Of a stretch of 64,000 nt of DNA, positions 62,457 to 64,000 are shown piece after piece. Position 1 is the stretch's first letter, and each line of letters starts with the position of its first letter. The notes beneath the pieces are model-generated. The model saw nothing but the letters and a program-made list of their open reading frames with translations, was not told the origin of the DNA and ran no database searches. A program made the position numbers and the translations under genes. The stretch comes from Allobosea sp. WAO (GTDB taxonomy: Bacteria > Pseudomonadota > Alphaproteobacteria > Rhizobiales > Beijerinckiaceae): positions 186,001 to 250,000 of the forward strand of contig NZ_JXTJ01000012.1 of the NCBI RefSeq assembly GCF_001509835.1, given 5' to 3'.

Positions 62457-64000
62457 ATGACGGCGATTCTGCGCACGCGCCGCGTCAGGTTCGGGCTGGC
62501 GCCCGCCACGACGGCTGCGCTGCTGGCCACGACCGCGCTGGTCTCCGCGCAGACCGCCCTACCGACCGGAGGCCAGGTCGCCGCCGGCGCGGCTTCGATC
62601 AGCGTGTCCGGCCCGGCGATGACTGTGAACCAAGGTTCACAGCGCGCGATCGTCAACTGGCAGGGCTTTTCCGTCGGCCAGCCGAACAGCGTCAATTTCG
62701 TCCAGCCTTCGGCCTCCTCGGCGATCCTGAACCGGGTCACCGGCGCGGCGCCCTCGACCATCGCGGGACAGATCACCGGCAATGGCCAGGTCTTCCTGGT
62801 CAATCCGAACGGCATTGCCATCACCCCGACCGGGACGGTCAAGGTCGGCGGCGGCTTCGTCGCCTCGACGCTCGGCATCGCGGACCAGGACTTCATGGCC
62901 GGGCGCCTGAAGTTCAGCGGCGGCTCAGCTCCGGCGGCGGTCTCGAATGACGGCACGATCACGGCCGGCGCGGGTGGGTTTGTCGGGCTGCTCGGCGGCC
63001 TGGTCTCGAACGGCGGCACGATCAGCGTGCCACTTGGCCGTGTTGGCCTCGGCGCCGCGACTCAGGCGACGCTCGATCCGACCGGCGACGGTTTCCTCCA
63101 GGTCGCGGTGCCGCCCAGCGCCACCACTGCCGACGGCAAGCCGCTGATCGCCGTCTCCGGCAAGGTGGCGGCCCATGGCGGCCGGGTCGAGATCAAGGCT
63201 GCGACCGCGCAGGCGGCGGTGCGCGACGCGATCAACATTTCCGGCCACGTCTCGGCCCGTTCGGTATCCGGCCGCAACGGCTCCATCGTGCTGGGCGGCG
63301 GCGATGGTGGATATGTGCGGGTGTCCGGAACCGTCTCAGCGTCCGGCCGCGCCTCAGCCGGAAAGGTCGTGGCCTCCGGCCGCGTGGTCGAGATCGCCAA
63401 GGGCGCCAGCGTCCGCGCCCGCAGCAAGGATGGCCAGGGCGGCACGGTCGCGCTCAAGGGCGATATCGTCAACAATAGCGGCACGGTCGATGTCTCCGGC
63501 GCCAGCGGCGGGGCGATCGACGTCGCCGGCATCAGCCTCGGCAGCTATGGCGTCTGGGACCTGCGCGGCGCGGCCGGCGCAGGCGGCGCCTTCACCGCCA
63601 AAGGCGCTGCAAGCTATGTCGAGACGACGAGCGGTGTCGTGCTGGCCTCGGGGACGACGAGCGGCGGACGGATCGCGATCGACGCGCCAAACCTCTTCTC
63701 CTCGGGCCGCCAGGACGCCTCCTCCTCGACCGGCCGCGGCGGCAGCGTCACCTTGACCGGCGAGCGCATCGCGCTCGTTGCCGCGGGCATCGACGCCAGC
63801 GGTGCCACCGGCGGCGGGGCGGTGCGCATCGGCGGCGACTACCAGGGCGGCGGCGCGCTTGCCCATGCCGCGACGACGACGATCAGCCCGGCGACCACGA
63901 TCCGGGCGGATGCCACGCAGTCGGGAAAGGGCGGCAGCGTCGTCGTCTGGTCCGACACGAAGACGGATTTCTACGGCACGATCAGCGCACGCGGCGGCGC
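62457..64000 (+). CDS. Filamentous-hemagglutinin-type exoprotein (TpsA), 3'-truncated by window end
   Basis: The first ~514 residues of a large secreted beta-helix protein; the frame is open to the last base. A signal peptide of ~32 residues (cleaved after SAQ) leads to the TPS domain (~33-290). This has the hallmark NPNGI motif in QVFLVNPNGIAITPTG and an N-terminal QGSQRAIVNWQGFSVG region that TpsB recognises. From ~300 on, Gly/Ser/Val-rich repeats such as SGRNGSIVLGGGDG predict a right-handed beta-helix. GGGGGAG lies upstream of the ATG. It is secreted by the preceding TpsB and may be an adhesin or a contact-dependent toxin; the C-terminus would decide. Confidence 0.9.
   Translation, partial: MTAILRTRRVRFGLAPATTAALLATTALVSAQTALPTGGQVAAGAASISVSGPAMTVNQGSQRAIVNWQGFSVGQPNSVNFVQPSASSAILNRVTGAAPSTIAGQITGNGQVFLVNPNGIAITPTGTVKVGGGFVASTLGIADQDFMAGRLKFSGGSAPAAVSNDGTITAGAGGFVGLLGGLVSNGGTISVPLGRVGLGAATQATLDPTGDGFLQVAVPPSATTADGKPLIAVSGKVAAHGGRVEIKAATAQAAVRDAINISGHVSARSVSGRNGSIVLGGGDGGYVRVSGTVSASGRASAGKVVASGRVVEIAKGASVRARSKDGQGGTVALKGDIVNNSGTVDVSGASGGAIDVAGISLGSYGVWDLRGAAGAGGAFTAKGAASYVETTSGVVLASGTTSGGRIAIDAPNLFSSGRQDASSSTGRGGSVTLTGERIALVAAGIDASGATGGGAVRIGGDYQGGGALAHAATTTISPATTIRADATQSGKGGSVVVWSDTKTDFYGTISARGG

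Overview
The window is a high-GC, densely coded stretch of a free-living alphaproteobacterial chromosome. It most resembles Hyphomicrobiales (Rhizobiales), perhaps close to Bosea. That placement is inferred from three things: the mdh-sucCDAB-lpd order, homospermidine synthase next to a eukaryotic-type ornithine decarboxylase, and the many TRAP and ABC uptake systems with GntR and LacI regulators. I see no tRNA, rRNA, CRISPR array, insertion sequence or prophage.

Region 1 (1-11.4 kb) holds housekeeping and envelope genes. There is a membrane-anchored unknown protein, a small secreted protein, a polyamine block (ornithine decarboxylase, a GNAT acetyltransferase, homospermidine synthase), a Tat-exported glucan biosynthesis protein, a RidA protein, an AprI/Inh-type lipoprotein, another GNAT, zapE and a TetR regulator. 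Region 2 (11.4-22.6 kb) is the TCA operon mdh-sucC-sucD-sucA-sucB, followed by a small membrane protein, a VOC protein and lpd. It ends in a strong bidirectional terminator shared with convergent folD. Stem-loops sit in the mdh-sucC, sucD-sucA and sucA-sucB gaps.

Region 3 (22.6-31.4 kb) looks like one catabolic operon: a GntR regulator with a candidate operator, TRAP transporter dctPQM, an enolase-superfamily enzyme, a cytosine-deaminase-like amidohydrolase, an FAD-linked oxidase, a flavodoxin-fold oxidoreductase and a MarR regulator. Its substrate is unknown, probably an organic acid.

Region 4 (31.4-52 kb) is a sugar-acid utilisation island. It has a DMT exporter, two beta-hydroxyacid dehydrogenases, a LacI regulator, a complete CUT1-type sugar ABC transporter, a FadR-type regulator, a D-2-hydroxyacid dehydrogenase, two tandem DenD-like (D-erythronate dehydrogenase-like) enzymes, an SDR, a PEP-mutase/isocitrate-lyase-like enzyme, an IlvD/Edd sugar-acid dehydratase and an aminotransferase. 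Two operator families tie it together: a TTTAAATCG-type palindrome at four places, and a TCATAC(G/T)ATA motif on both sides of the FadR gene.

Region 5 (52-64 kb) holds EmrE, a DUF533 protein, ribosomal protein bL36, a TPR protein, an alpha/beta hydrolase, a Xre-RES toxin-antitoxin pair, a subtilisin-type autotransporter, and a two-partner secretion pair (TpsB, then a TpsA exoprotein cut by the window end). A subtilisin autotransporter next to an FHA-type TPS pair recalls SphB1, which matures FHA in Bordetella, and is the most attractive candidate for a linked secretion and maturation module.
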